From Sulfurimonas sp. (lineage in GTDB: Bacteria > Campylobacterota > Campylobacteria > Campylobacterales > Sulfurimonadaceae): DNA of 64,000 bases. The DNA is taken from the NCBI RefSeq assembly GCF_028713515.1, contig NZ_JAQTOD010000001.1, positions 620,001 through 684,000 of the forward strand, read 5' to 3'. Both the position numbers and the translations under genes were made by a program. Shown here piece by piece: positions 48,317 to 56,978 of this stretch. Each line of letters starts with the position of its first letter. The first letter of the stretch is position 1. The notes under the pieces were generated by a model, which made no database searches, was not told the origin of the DNA, and was given only the letters and a program-made list of their open reading frames with translations.

Positions 48317-49126
48317 CTTTGCTATATTTTGTCCATACTTAACATTTTGCCCAGCTTTAACGCTTAGCTCCAACATATCTTTTTCTGCAAGAATAACAAT
48401 TGTTGAGCCCATTTCAAAACAACCAAAATCATCACCTTTTTTCAAATAAACACCCTCATAACTATAAGCACTACTCTTGGTTGCATCACTGTTTGTTTTT
48501 ATTTTTGATTCAAAACTAACATTCATAACTCCAACATTTAAAGCACTCACAAGCACTATGTAAAATCTTTTCTTTTCATTAGTCTCGCACAGTATCACAA
48601 CTCGCTCATTTTCAACAAAAAGATTTACTCTTTTTTTAAGCGAGGGCATATTTACTGGATAAAATTTACCAGGAATATGCACAGCCTTTAAAACCCTTAA
48701 ATCCATCGGTATATGATAACGATGATAATCTTTTGGGGATAGATAAAAGTTCACAAACACTCCGTTATGAACTATATTTTTCTCCTCTTGAGTAAAATTG
48801 CTTCCTAAAAGTTCATCGCTTTTGTATCTCATGCCTTTTATCTGAAGTGCGTAATCACTTTTCAGATTCCCACACTCAGAGATAAACGAGTCACATGGCG
48901 ATATAAAGTCATCATAGTTTGGCGAATAATCTCTATCTTTTATCAATCGTCTTGTGAATAGTTCATTTAAAGTGTTGTAGCTGTTAGGCGATTTAAACTC
49001 GCTCATATCAAGCCCCATAATATTTACATAAGAACTATTTATAAAATTTTGCATTGGTTTTGAGAATTTTTTATTTGCAAATTTTGCAAAACTTTGTGAA
49101 ATTGCCGAGGTGATGTGTTTGCTCAT
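48296..49126 (-). CDS. psd: Phosphatidylserine decarboxylase
   Basis: A 276-residue proenzyme. DYHRYHIPMD supplies the catalytic histidine region, and MGSTIVIL near the C-terminus is a variant of the LGST self-cleavage site, where Ser241 becomes the pyruvoyl group. It makes phosphatidylethanolamine at the inner membrane. It overlaps the hypothetical gene at 3' ends by 21 bases and is followed by no visible terminator. Confidence 0.92.
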   Translation of the reverse strand: MSKHITSAISQSFAKFANKKFSKPMQNFINSSYVNIMGLDMSEFKSPNSYNTLNELFTRRLIKDRDYSPNYDDFISPCDSFISECGNLKSDYALQIKGMRYKSDELLGSNFTQEEKNIVHNGVFVNFYLSPKDYHRYHIPMDLRVLKAVHIPGKFYPVNMPSLKKRVNLFVENERVVILCETNEKKRFYIVLVSALNVGVMNVSFESKIKTNSDATKSSAYSYEGVYLKKGDDFGCFEMGSTIVILAEKDMLELSVKAGQNVKYGQNIAKLRVFNH

Positions 49127-49177
49127 ATATATTTTTCCTAATAATTTATAAATTTCTGACTTAAAAAAAGTTTTATA

Positions 49178-50254
49178 TTACTTGTCGAGTTTGCGCTTTG
49201 CCAGCTCTTCGAGCAATACCGTCGCATAAGATCCCTTTGGAAGAGAAAAATTTAGCTCATAGTGCGCTTCATCTTCTTTATATCTTCCCTCAACATTCTC
49301 AGGAAATACCCAAGCATATCTTCTTGCTCCATCTTCATCAATCGTATCGTTATAATCTTTTTCTATAACTCCAGCAATATCAGAAGAGAGCTTAACTTTT
49401 TTACCACACAAAAGTCCAGTTGGAGAGATCTTCTTTTCCATAAATCTAATGCGATCTTCATCTTGTCCATCAAAATCAAACAATCTTCCATGTGGATAAT
49501 GCTCCATGATGTCGCCGTTCATTAGCTTAAATGGATGTTTTTGAGATTTCATTTTTAAAAGTTCACCGTTTGGAATATTGAGAAGTGATTCAAGCTCTTT
49601 TGCTTCAAATTTACCAACTAGAGAGTTAATCTCCAGTCTTCTACTTAACCAAAGGTTAAAAAGATGACTCTGATAGGCGTTTATAAGCAGTTGTTTTATC
49701 TTTGGATTTTTCTCTCTTTTCTCACCTTTTGCGATTTTTTCTCCATCTATATGGTTGTTACCATCAGTTCCAAACCTTTGAAAACCAAAGAAGTTAGGCA
49801 TACCAAATGTTGCTATATTTTTTAGAGCTTCATCTAGTTTCACACCAGAAGTTGGATTTACTTTTTTTAGTCTAATAAAAAACCTATTACCTCTTAAATG
49901 TCCTATTTTAATCTTGTTAAGATGATATGTTTTTGACAAAATCTTTACATTTTCATGAGAAAATTGATCCATTTTAGCTTCAAAGTTTTTATGGACTGAG
50001 ATGTACTGTTTTGTCATAGCATGTTTATCTTTTAGCCCTGCATAACCAATCTCTTTGTTTTTAATTCCTAAATATCTAGCAATGATGGAAACCAACTCAA
50101 GAGTAGAGAGATCTTTTTTTCTTACATGAAGAACAAGATGCTCGCCCTCGCCTGAAAACTCATAAAGAGGTAACTCATCAACAACAAAATCTCTGTTGTT
50201 TTGTCTAAAGTGAAAGTCGATACTAGCATGGTTTAAAGAGTAAAATCTATCCAT
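49178..50254 (-). CDS. truD: tRNA pseudouridine synthase D
   Basis: A 358-residue TruD-family enzyme that makes pseudouridine 13 in tRNA-Glu. GYAGLKDKHAMTKQ carries the catalytic Asp76, RGNRFFIRLK follows, and FFGFQRFGTDGNNH is the family signature near 160. It is 15 bases downstream of thiL on the same strand, an arrangement I recall from Campylobacter jejuni. Confidence 0.93.
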   Translation of the reverse strand: MDRFYSLNHASIDFHFRQNNRDFVVDELPLYEFSGEGEHLVLHVRKKDLSTLELVSIIARYLGIKNKEIGYAGLKDKHAMTKQYISVHKNFEAKMDQFSHENVKILSKTYHLNKIKIGHLRGNRFFIRLKKVNPTSGVKLDEALKNIATFGMPNFFGFQRFGTDGNNHIDGEKIAKGEKREKNPKIKQLLINAYQSHLFNLWLSRRLEINSLVGKFEAKELESLLNIPNGELLKMKSQKHPFKLMNGDIMEHYPHGRLFDFDGQDEDRIRFMEKKISPTGLLCGKKVKLSSDIAGVIEKDYNDTIDEDGARRYAWVFPENVEGRYKEDEAHYELNFSLPKGSYATVLLEELAKRKLDK

Positions 50255-50269
50255 ATTATAATCCTAATT

Positions 50270-51094
50270 TTAAAAGTGATGTGCTTTACACATATTTTTA
50301 TATTTACCTCTAATGCTTTTTGCAAAGATATTTAGCGGCGTTCTGCTCTGCTTGGCTCGTCTTAAAACTGCTTTTTTATCCCTTTTGTTAAATGCCAAAA
50401 GCATCTCATACTCTTCACCGCTACAGCCAATCTGTTTAGATATTGGTTTTTTAAACTTAAAACCCATCTTATTTGCTGATGAGAGTTTATTTAAATCACT
50501 AAAAAGGCCATCAGAGATATCCATAGCTGAACTTAAAAACCTAGCACTTTTTGATACAAATCTGTCTCTAAGTTTTATGTTCACAAATTTTGATTTTTTA
50601 TGAATTTCACCAAGATTCATTAATTTTTTTAGATCCTTGGCACTTCTGCCTAGATTACCAGTATATGCCACTAAATGCCCATCTCTCAGGCCTTTTCTAA
50701 AGAGTGGCTTATCTGTTTTTGAGATAATTGTTATGGTTATATCTAGTTTTATATTACTAATGGTATCACCACCAATTATCTCAACGCCATAGCTAGAAGC
50801 AGCATCTCTAAAGCCACAAAAAAGTTCTCTCATTTGTACTTTTGTGATACTTTTTGGCATTGCAACACTCAGCAGTGCATACTTTGGCTTTGCATTCATA
50901 GCAATAGCATCCGAGAGATTAACCATCATAGCTTTTGATGCAATCTGATAATAACTCATCCATTTAGTTTTAAAATGAACATGTTCAAAAAATGCATCTT
51001 TAGAGTAAATGAAGCCATCAATATAAGCACCATCATCACCAATGCGGTCGCTATCAAACAGTGAAATAAAGTAATTTTCTAGATTCAATGACAC
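50270..51094 (-). CDS. thiL: Thiamine-monophosphate kinase
   Basis: A 274-residue PurM/ThiL-fold kinase that phosphorylates thiamine monophosphate to the diphosphate, the cofactor of the Oor complex. IGDDGAYIDG at about 18-27 and the VNLSDAIAMNAKP stretch near 63-75 have the metal-binding aspartates; AMDISDGLFSDLNKL is the C-terminal signature. It is somewhat shorter than the E. coli protein. It is divergent from the GGDEF-like gene and upstream of truD. Confidence 0.9.
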   Translation of the reverse strand: MSLNLENYFISLFDSDRIGDDGAYIDGFIYSKDAFFEHVHFKTKWMSYYQIASKAMMVNLSDAIAMNAKPKYALLSVAMPKSITKVQMRELFCGFRDAASSYGVEIIGGDTISNIKLDITITIISKTDKPLFRKGLRDGHLVAYTGNLGRSAKDLKKLMNLGEIHKKSKFVNIKLRDRFVSKSARFLSSAMDISDGLFSDLNKLSSANKMGFKFKKPISKQIGCSGEEYEMLLAFNKRDKKAVLRRAKQSRTPLNIFAKSIRGKYKNMCKAHHF

Positions 51095-51176
51095 TTCTTA
51101 AAAATGGTTTAAGTTACAATTAAAGCCAATGCATATAAAATAGTAAATATTATACCATCTATATAGGAAAATCACC

Positions 51177-52373
51177 TTGAAATACTCAATAAAAAGCATA
51201 TTTAACAACCTTATTAACTATCTTATTTTAGTAACTATTTTTATTGGGATAAGTGTATTTATGCTAATTGATTATGATAATTCATATGCAAAAATTAATA
51301 CTCTTTTTAGTCAAAAAGAAATTGTTAACTCCATAGATAAGCTATCGCTTGATGATATTGAATTATCTTTGATTAAACTAAGCGGACAAGGTGCTCAGCT
51401 TCAAGACAACACTAAAAAACTTCGTAATTTATATGAGTATAATTTTGCAGAAAAATACATAATCATGAATAGTCATGTTTATCTGGCAGATTTAGACAAA
51501 CTGGATTCTCTCGTAGTAGCCTTCAACAAAAAGGCAAATGACTACTATTCTATAAGCTCCATAAATAAGAAAGAGAATGAAGAAAAAAAGATAGAGTTAC
51601 AAATAAGCAAAAATTCTCTTTTAAGTCATATAGATTTATTACTATTAAGAGCCTCTGCTTATGATAAATTAAAATTTGATATCCATAAAGACATCTCTTT
51701 TGCAGAGTTTATTATTGTCTTGTTGGTTACCTTTTGGTATAGAAAAAAATTAAAGCTGGTATATAAAGATTTAGAATATTTATATAATACTGAACAAAAA
51801 GGCTACATTGTATCTACCAAAGAAGCTGATTCAATCGCAATGAGAATGAAGAGAAAGCCCATTTCATCTGAAAATCCAGCAATGATTGATCCACTTACTG
51901 GCATAAACAACTTAAGAGGTCTAATGAATTCGTATTCTGAAAAAAAAGGGATGAAAGATAATAGTTATACATCAGTTACTGTTTTTGAAATTGATAATTT
52001 TTCAGAAAATAATAAAAAGTATCCTCAAGAATTTATAGATGGCGTATTGAAAAAGATAGCTTTTTCGCTATCACTAAACGAGCAAGCTACAGATGTTATA
52101 GGAAGAACGGATAGTGAACAATTTACCGTTATTCTTTCTCGTAAAAATAAAGAAGAGTCATTTAGAGATATGGATATTATTAGAAAAAGTATCTCTGAAC
52201 TAAATTTTAATGGAGAAGTTAAGATAACTATTAGCGGCGGATATATTATAAAGCCGAATAATACGAATCTCGAAGAAGCTATAAAACAAGCAAAGGCAAT
52301 AATGCTTTATGCTCAAAAAGCAGGTGGAGATAGAATTTCTCAAATCAGAGATGTAGCCCATAGTGAACTCTAG
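51177..52373 (+). CDS. Membrane protein with degenerate GGDEF domain
   Basis: A 398-residue protein with two membrane segments (about 14-32 and 177-190) flanking a helical, probably periplasmic domain, then a GGDEF-type domain from about residue 240 (DPLTGINNLRGLM). The catalytic site reads RTDSEQF where RxGGDEF is expected, so cyclase activity is unlikely; GGYIIKPNN and the following YAQKAGGDRI stretch keep the fold. It may act as a nucleotide-binding or scaffold protein. The start is a TTG at 51177 with AGGA 8 bases upstream. It is divergent from thiL. Confidence 0.82.
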   Translation: MKYSIKSIFNNLINYLILVTIFIGISVFMLIDYDNSYAKINTLFSQKEIVNSIDKLSLDDIELSLIKLSGQGAQLQDNTKKLRNLYEYNFAEKYIIMNSHVYLADLDKLDSLVVAFNKKANDYYSISSINKKENEEKKIELQISKNSLLSHIDLLLLRASAYDKLKFDIHKDISFAEFIIVLLVTFWYRKKLKLVYKDLEYLYNTEQKGYIVSTKEADSIAMRMKRKPISSENPAMIDPLTGINNLRGLMNSYSEKKGMKDNSYTSVTVFEIDNFSENNKKYPQEFIDGVLKKIAFSLSLNEQATDVIGRTDSEQFTVILSRKNKEESFRDMDIIRKSISELNFNGEVKITISGGYIIKPNNTNLEEAIKQAKAIMLYAQKAGGDRISQIRDVAHSEL

Positions 52374-52383
52374 GGTTCACCTT

Positions 52384-53133
52384 CTACTCTTCTAGCAATC
52401 TCTCTTGCCCAATCCTATAAAGTGCAAAATCATACTTAAGTGGGTCTTTGTTGTCAAATGCTTTCAGTGCACTTGTCAGCTCGATTGCAGCTTCTAAATC
52501 ATAACTTTTTCTACTCAAAAGCCCAAGCTTTTTTGAAACATTGAAAGTATGTGTATCAAGCGGGATAATCAAATCCGCCATATCAATCCCGCTCCACAAA
52601 CCCATATCTATGCTATCTTCTCTTACCATCCAGCGAAGGTACATCATCCATCTCTTTAGTGCACCTGCTCCTTTTGTTTTTAAAGTTACTTGAGAGATTA
52701 GAAAATTATATCCTTGTGATTGGTACGGATAGAGATTTTGCAGCGTTTCTATTAGCTTGTTTATACCCTCTATCGCACTTTTATTTTTGTTATATCCAGT
52801 TTTAAAAACCTCTTCCAGTGTTGTTTTTTCGCTTAATCTTTTAAGTGCTATAAAAAGCACTGCAATATCATTGGATTTTTGAAATCTGTAGTAGTGATTT
52901 TTTAGAGCTTCGATTATCTCCTCATCACTTTTTTGAAGCAGAGAAAAATCTAATGAGTTTAAAAACTTTACAATCTGCTTTACATTTCCATAAGCAAAAA
53001 GTGCACAAACAAGCGAAATAATCTCATCTCTGTGTCTGTGAGCCACCATTATGGGGTCTAGCCTATCTTCGCAAATCTCACCTTCGCAATTGCGTTTAGC
53101 AACTTCTGCATCTAGTAGTTCTTTAACATTCAT
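52384..53133 (-). CDS. TIGR02757 (DUF2400) family protein
   Basis: A 249-residue protein of the conserved TIGR02757 family. Signature stretches are DPIMVAHRHRDEI at about 27-39, LVCALFAYGNVKQI, and near the end IIPLDTHTFNVSKKLGLL. The last resembles the helix-hairpin DNA glycosylase fold, but no activity is established. It is 27 bases past the rpoN stop on the same strand. Confidence 0.85.
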   Translation of the reverse strand: MNVKELLDAEVAKRNCEGEICEDRLDPIMVAHRHRDEIISLVCALFAYGNVKQIVKFLNSLDFSLLQKSDEEIIEALKNHYYRFQKSNDIAVLFIALKRLSEKTTLEEVFKTGYNKNKSAIEGINKLIETLQNLYPYQSQGYNFLISQVTLKTKGAGALKRWMMYLRWMVREDSIDMGLWSGIDMADLIIPLDTHTFNVSKKLGLLSRKSYDLEAAIELTSALKAFDNKDPLKYDFALYRIGQERLLEE

Positions 53134-53160
53134 AAATCAACCTATCTTGTAAATTTCTTC

Positions 53161-54429
53161 CTAATGCAGATGATATAATTTTTTTCTCTCACTTGAACCT
53201 GCGATATTTAAGTGCTTTCTGTATTTTGCTATAGTCCTTCGCACCATCACTACTTTAAATTTATCTTGAATTAACTCCAGAAGTTTCATGTCGCTAAGTG
53301 GTTTTAGTCTATTTTCTTGTTTGACAATTCCAATTAAAAACTCTTTTATAGCTGCATTTGAGACATCATCATCTATGGCTGTAGTAAAAAACTCTTTCAT
53401 CGCAAAAACACCTCTATTGCAGGCTATATACTTGTTTGCAATTGCTCTTGATATGGTTGATGGGTTGTGCCCAAACTCATCCGCTAAAGTCTTTAAAGTT
53501 AGTGGCATGATTGCCCCACCTGTAAAAAACTCATATTGATACTCAACTATCATAAGTCCAACTTTATAAAGAGTTGCCTTTCTCATCTCAAGGGCATCAA
53601 CTAAACTTTTTGCTTCTTTAATCTTTTGCGATACATAGTCATGTTCAACTCTATAGTTAGTATCTATTGTTATAACGGGGTAGTATGCGTCATTTAACTT
53701 TACTTCAACAGATTCATCTTCATTAAAAAATATCATCAAATCTGGTATAACTTGTGCTGATTCTTCCAGATACTCAATGGCAGGTGGGTTTTTAAAGGTA
53801 CCTAAAACTCGCATAACTTCACTGAAATTCTCTTCATCCGAATAGTTATATATGTTTTCAATGTCTTTAATTACTTTCACACACAAGCCATAAGCCTTAT
53901 CATCTACATCTGAACTATCAAGTTGAAACAAAAATGATTCTGAGAGATTTTTTGCTGCTATTCCAACTGGTTCAACATACGCGAATCTCAAGCGAATTTT
54001 CTCAAATTCATCTAAACTAGTATTATGCTTTGCACAAAACTCTTCACTATCTCCTTCGTAATAGCCATTTTCATCTAGATTTGCCACAACAAATCTTGCA
54101 ACTGCTTGTGAGGATGGTGTTGTGAAAAGTGGGGCCTCCAGTTGTTCGTCCAACACATCATAAAGTGAACGAAAAGCTACCGTAAGTGCCTCTATGTGCT
54201 CAGTTCTGCTATTGCTTACGGAACCACTTATGATTTTTTTTGGGATACTTTTTTCAAAATCTACTTCAAATCCAGACTTAACTTCAATCAGCGGATTTGA
54301 TTCAACAAAAGGCGACATAACCTCACTCAAATCACTTAAACTTGAGTGCAAAATAGGCAACCAATTACGAAGTGTATTTGAAAGCTTGTGCTTATTTTCT
54401 AAACTGCCACTCTGTCTTAATGTTGCCAT
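53161..54429 (-). CDS. rpoN: RNA polymerase sigma-54 factor
   Basis: A 422-residue sigma-54. Region I is short (LRQSGSLENKHKLSNTLRNW); the core-binding part follows, and the helix-turn-helix reads LKTLADEFGHNPSTISRAI. The RpoN box is present as VRRTIAKYRKHL at about 397-408, a close match to ARRTVAKYRE. In Campylobacterota sigma-54 drives middle flagellar genes, which fits flgL at the right end of the window. It is 15 bases downstream of lptB. Confidence 0.95.
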   Translation of the reverse strand: MATLRQSGSLENKHKLSNTLRNWLPILHSSLSDLSEVMSPFVESNPLIEVKSGFEVDFEKSIPKKIISGSVSNSRTEHIEALTVAFRSLYDVLDEQLEAPLFTTPSSQAVARFVVANLDENGYYEGDSEEFCAKHNTSLDEFEKIRLRFAYVEPVGIAAKNLSESFLFQLDSSDVDDKAYGLCVKVIKDIENIYNYSDEENFSEVMRVLGTFKNPPAIEYLEESAQVIPDLMIFFNEDESVEVKLNDAYYPVITIDTNYRVEHDYVSQKIKEAKSLVDALEMRKATLYKVGLMIVEYQYEFFTGGAIMPLTLKTLADEFGHNPSTISRAIANKYIACNRGVFAMKEFFTTAIDDDVSNAAIKEFLIGIVKQENRLKPLSDMKLLELIQDKFKVVMVRRTIAKYRKHLNIAGSSERKKLYHLH

Positions 54430-54444
54430 ATTTTTTTAAGCTTC

Positions 54445-55167
54445 TTAAAGCTTAAACTCCTCGCCTAAATAGTACTTGCGAACATCTGCATTTTGACCTA
54501 TCTCATCGCTGGTACCACTTGCTAAAAGCTCACCTGACTTAATAACATAAGCTCTATCACAAACATCCAAAGTTTCACGAACATTGTGATCAGTTATGAG
54601 CACACCAATACCATAAGAAACAAGCTGTTTTATAACCATTTGTATATCCATAACTGCGATTGGATCCACTCCAGCAAATGGTTCATCTAAGAGCAGAAAT
54701 CTTGGCGAATTAATCAAAGCTCTTGCAATCTCAACACGACGACGCTCTCCACCACTCAAACTTATACCTTTACGGTAACGAATCGGCTCAATGTTAAACA
54801 TATCAAGAAGTTCAAGTATTCGATCTTCTTGGGCTTTTTTATCTTTTATAGTAACTTGAGCAGCTACAAGCAAGTTTTCTTCAACACTCAAATCCTTAAA
54901 GATAGAAGCTTCTTGTGGAAGGTATCCGATTCCCTTTAAAGCCCTCTCATGAAGTGGCATACCAGATAGATTCTCATCATCAAAATAGACATTCCCTCCA
55001 CTGGCTTCAACTAAGCCACAGATCATATAAAAAGTAGTTGTTTTACCTGCTCCGTTTGGGCCTAAAAGTCCCACAACTTCACCACTATTTACTTCAAGAC
55101 TCATAGATTTTACTATCTCTAAATTTTTTATTTTTTTATTTAGATTAATTGCTTTTAGTGTGTGCAT
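54445..55167 (-). CDS. lptB: LPS export ABC transporter ATPase LptB
   Basis: A 240-residue ABC ATPase. Walker A is GPNGAGKTT at about 36-44, the signature [15 protein letters not shown] is at about 140-154, and Walker B is [13 protein letters not shown]. The [11 protein letters not shown] and FAGVDP stretches are characteristic of LptB. With LptF/G it lifts lipopolysaccharide from the inner membrane. Its start overlaps the tsaE end by 23 bases. Confidence 0.93.
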   Translation of the reverse strand: MHTLKAINLNKKIKNLEIVKSMSLEVNSGEVVGLLGPNGAGKTTTFYMICGLVEASGGNVYFDDENLSGMPLHERALKGIGYLPQEASIFKDLSVEENLLVAAQVTIKDKKAQEDRILELLDMFNIEPIRYRKGISLSGGERRRVEIARALINSPRFLLLDEPFAGVDPIAVMDIQMVIKQLVSYGIGVLITDHNVRETLDVCDRAYVIKSGELLASGTSDEIGQNADVRKYYLGEEFKL

Positions 55168-55573
55168 AACTTATCCTATACTCTCTTTTATCATCTGAAA
55201 TTTTTTCTATATCTATAACTAAAGTGTTTATATCTGCCAAATCAAGTATTTTTACAAGTTCCTCATCACCCCACTCCACAAGGTGTAGTCCGTCCCTGTC
55301 TAGTTCCTCTAACATTCCTAAAGATATAAAGTGCTCTAGTCCATGATTGTATATGTCATAGTGAAATATTTTATCTCCATAGCAATGCTGAAGTGAAAAA
55401 GTAGGTGAAGTAACCTCCTCATTAACTTTTAAAAACTTTACAACCTCTTTTACAAAAGTTGTCTTTCCAGATGCGAGATCACCTCTTAAAATTATCACAC
55501 CATTATTGAAATTTTTAAATATTTCTTCAATAATTAAGATAATACCATCTAGTTTTACTATATTTTTTATCAT
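55145..55573 (-). CDS. tsaE: tRNA threonylcarbamoyladenosine biosynthesis ATPase TsaE
   Basis: A 142-residue TsaE/YjeE P-loop protein. Walker A is [13 protein letters not shown] at about 31-43; [12 protein letters not shown] and [17 protein letters not shown] follow, and HLVEWGDE is the family C-terminal motif. It helps TsaB/TsaD make t6A in ANN-decoding tRNAs. It overlaps trpD by four bases and lptB by 23, a tight operon. Confidence 0.93.
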   Translation of the reverse strand: MIKNIVKLDGIILIIEEIFKNFNNGVIILRGDLASGKTTFVKEVVKFLKVNEEVTSPTFSLQHCYGDKIFHYDIYNHGLEHFISLGMLEELDRDGLHLVEWGDEELVKILDLADINTLVIDIEKISDDKREYRISYAHTKSN

Positions 55574-56556
55574 AATTTATTTGATATTTCAATAATATTT
55601 TTTAGTTTTTCTTTGGCTTTTCCTTTTTCTATAGCTTCTTTTGCCATCTCTAAGCCATCTTGGAAATCACGAGCCAAACCATCTACCATAAGTGCTGCAG
55701 CTGCATTTATTAACACTATATCTCTTTGCGCATCTGTTGCTGTGCCACCAAAAATGTCATATAAAATCTTCGCGTTCTCTTTTGAGTCACCTCCAACTAT
55801 CGCCTCTAGAGGTGCTTTTTTTATTCTGTGCTGTTCTGGGTCAATTATAAACTCTTTTAAAGCTCCTCCACTAAATTGAGCAGCATAAGTAATATCGCTA
55901 ATACTTATCTCATCCATTCTCTCTTTTGAACTAACCACCATGACTGAGGTTGAGCCACTATCTTGAAGGGCTTCCGCCATTTTAGTCACAAAAGATTTGT
56001 CAAAAACACCAATAAGTGATTTTTTAGCACCAGCTGGATTTGTAAGTGGTCCTAAAATATTGAAAATGGTCTTATCTTCTATAGTTTTTCTAATAGGCAT
56101 AATAAACTTCATAGCAGGGTGGTAATTTGCCGCAAACATAAAAGTAAAGCCGCTCTCCTGAAGCAATTTTGCGCTATTTTCTATGCTTAAATCTAGTCTT
56201 ATTCCAAGTTCTTCGAATAAATCCGCACTACCTGACTTTGAGGTAACAGAGCGGCTTCCATGCTTTGCAACAAAACTACCACAAGATGCCACCAAAATTG
56301 AAACCGCCGAAGAGATGTTAAAGCTGCCTATCTTATCTCCACCTGTTCCGACAATATCAATTACGGAGGCGCGAAGATTATCTTGGATAGGAAGAAGAAT
56401 TGCGTAAGACCTCATAACTTCTGCAGCTGCGGAGATACTCTGCGCAGAGGTGCTCTTATCAAGCTTAACACTCAGTAGAAAATCCCTCATCTGCGTATTG
56501 CTCATCTCGTGATTAAAAAGAGAAGTAAATGCTTTTTTTGTCTCTTCATAGTTCAT
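55570..56556 (-). CDS. trpD: Anthranilate phosphoribosyltransferase
   Basis: A 328-residue TrpD. DIVGTGGDKIGSFNISSA at about 65-82 is the PRPP-binding region, KHGSRSVTSKSGSADLFEELG at about 98-118 the anthranilate site, and NILGPLTNPAGA near 163-174 is a further signature. It joins anthranilate and PRPP in tryptophan synthesis. It is inserted, with four-base overlaps on both sides, between the S4 protein and tsaE. Confidence 0.93.
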   Translation of the reverse strand: MNYEETKKAFTSLFNHEMSNTQMRDFLLSVKLDKSTSAQSISAAAEVMRSYAILLPIQDNLRASVIDIVGTGGDKIGSFNISSAVSILVASCGSFVAKHGSRSVTSKSGSADLFEELGIRLDLSIENSAKLLQESGFTFMFAANYHPAMKFIMPIRKTIEDKTIFNILGPLTNPAGAKKSLIGVFDKSFVTKMAEALQDSGSTSVMVVSSKERMDEISISDITYAAQFSGGALKEFIIDPEQHRIKKAPLEAIVGGDSKENAKILYDIFGGTATDAQRDIVLINAAAALMVDGLARDFQDGLEMAKEAIEKGKAKEKLKNIIEISNKL

Positions 56557-56801
56557 AATAACTCCCTGATATACTCATCTTGAAGTGATTTTGGTGTTGA
56601 CTTTACAGATGGTATCTGTAAGACTTCATATTTTTTAATATGTTCTAAATAATTGATAGTTATTACAGTTCCAACCTCTACATTCTTGCTAGCTTTAGCA
56701 ACTATGCCATTTACTAAAACCACGCCATTATCTATCATATCTTGTGCTACTGAGCGTCTTTTTGTGATATTTACTGAATTTAAAAACTTATCTATTCTCA
56801 T
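56553..56801 (-). CDS. Small S4-domain RNA-binding protein
   Basis: About 82 residues, essentially one S4 domain (RIDKFLNSVNITKRRSVAQD, then DNGVVLVNGIVAKASKNV). Such proteins (HslR/YbcJ-like, RqcP-like) bind rRNA or tRNA, often at stalled ribosomes; the exact role is unknown. The start is the ATG at 56799-56801 with an in-frame GTG one codon earlier. It heads the S4-trpD-tsaE-lptB-rpoN operon. Confidence 0.85.
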   Translation of the reverse strand: MRIDKFLNSVNITKRRSVAQDMIDNGVVLVNGIVAKASKNVEVGTVITINYLEHIKKYEVLQIPSVKSTPKSLQDEYIRELL

Positions 56802-56940
56802 CACCCAACCATTTATTGTATTGTTTGTGTATTGTAGAGTATTAAAACTGAAAATAATGTAAGAGTTGGAACAATTTTTGCATTATAATTTTGCTAAATT
56901 TAAAATAGTTTTAAAAAATTATATTTTTATGTTTTATATG

Positions 56941-56946
56941 TATAAT
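56941..56946 (+). promoter_or_regulatory. Probable -10 element of the acyl-CoA ligase gene
   Basis: TATAAT lies 32 bases before the ATG at 56979, in a 170-base AT-rich divergent spacer between the S4 gene and the ligase gene. GAGAG before the ATG is a modest ribosome binding site. Confidence 0.45.
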
Positions 56947-56978
56947 CATATTTTATAAAACCACAATAAAGTAGAGAG

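Noticed and set aside
52363-52380. Inverted repeat GTGAAC/GTTCAC between convergent genes as a terminator
   Set aside because: The 6-bp stem has no T-run on either strand and overlaps a stop codon; too weak to list.
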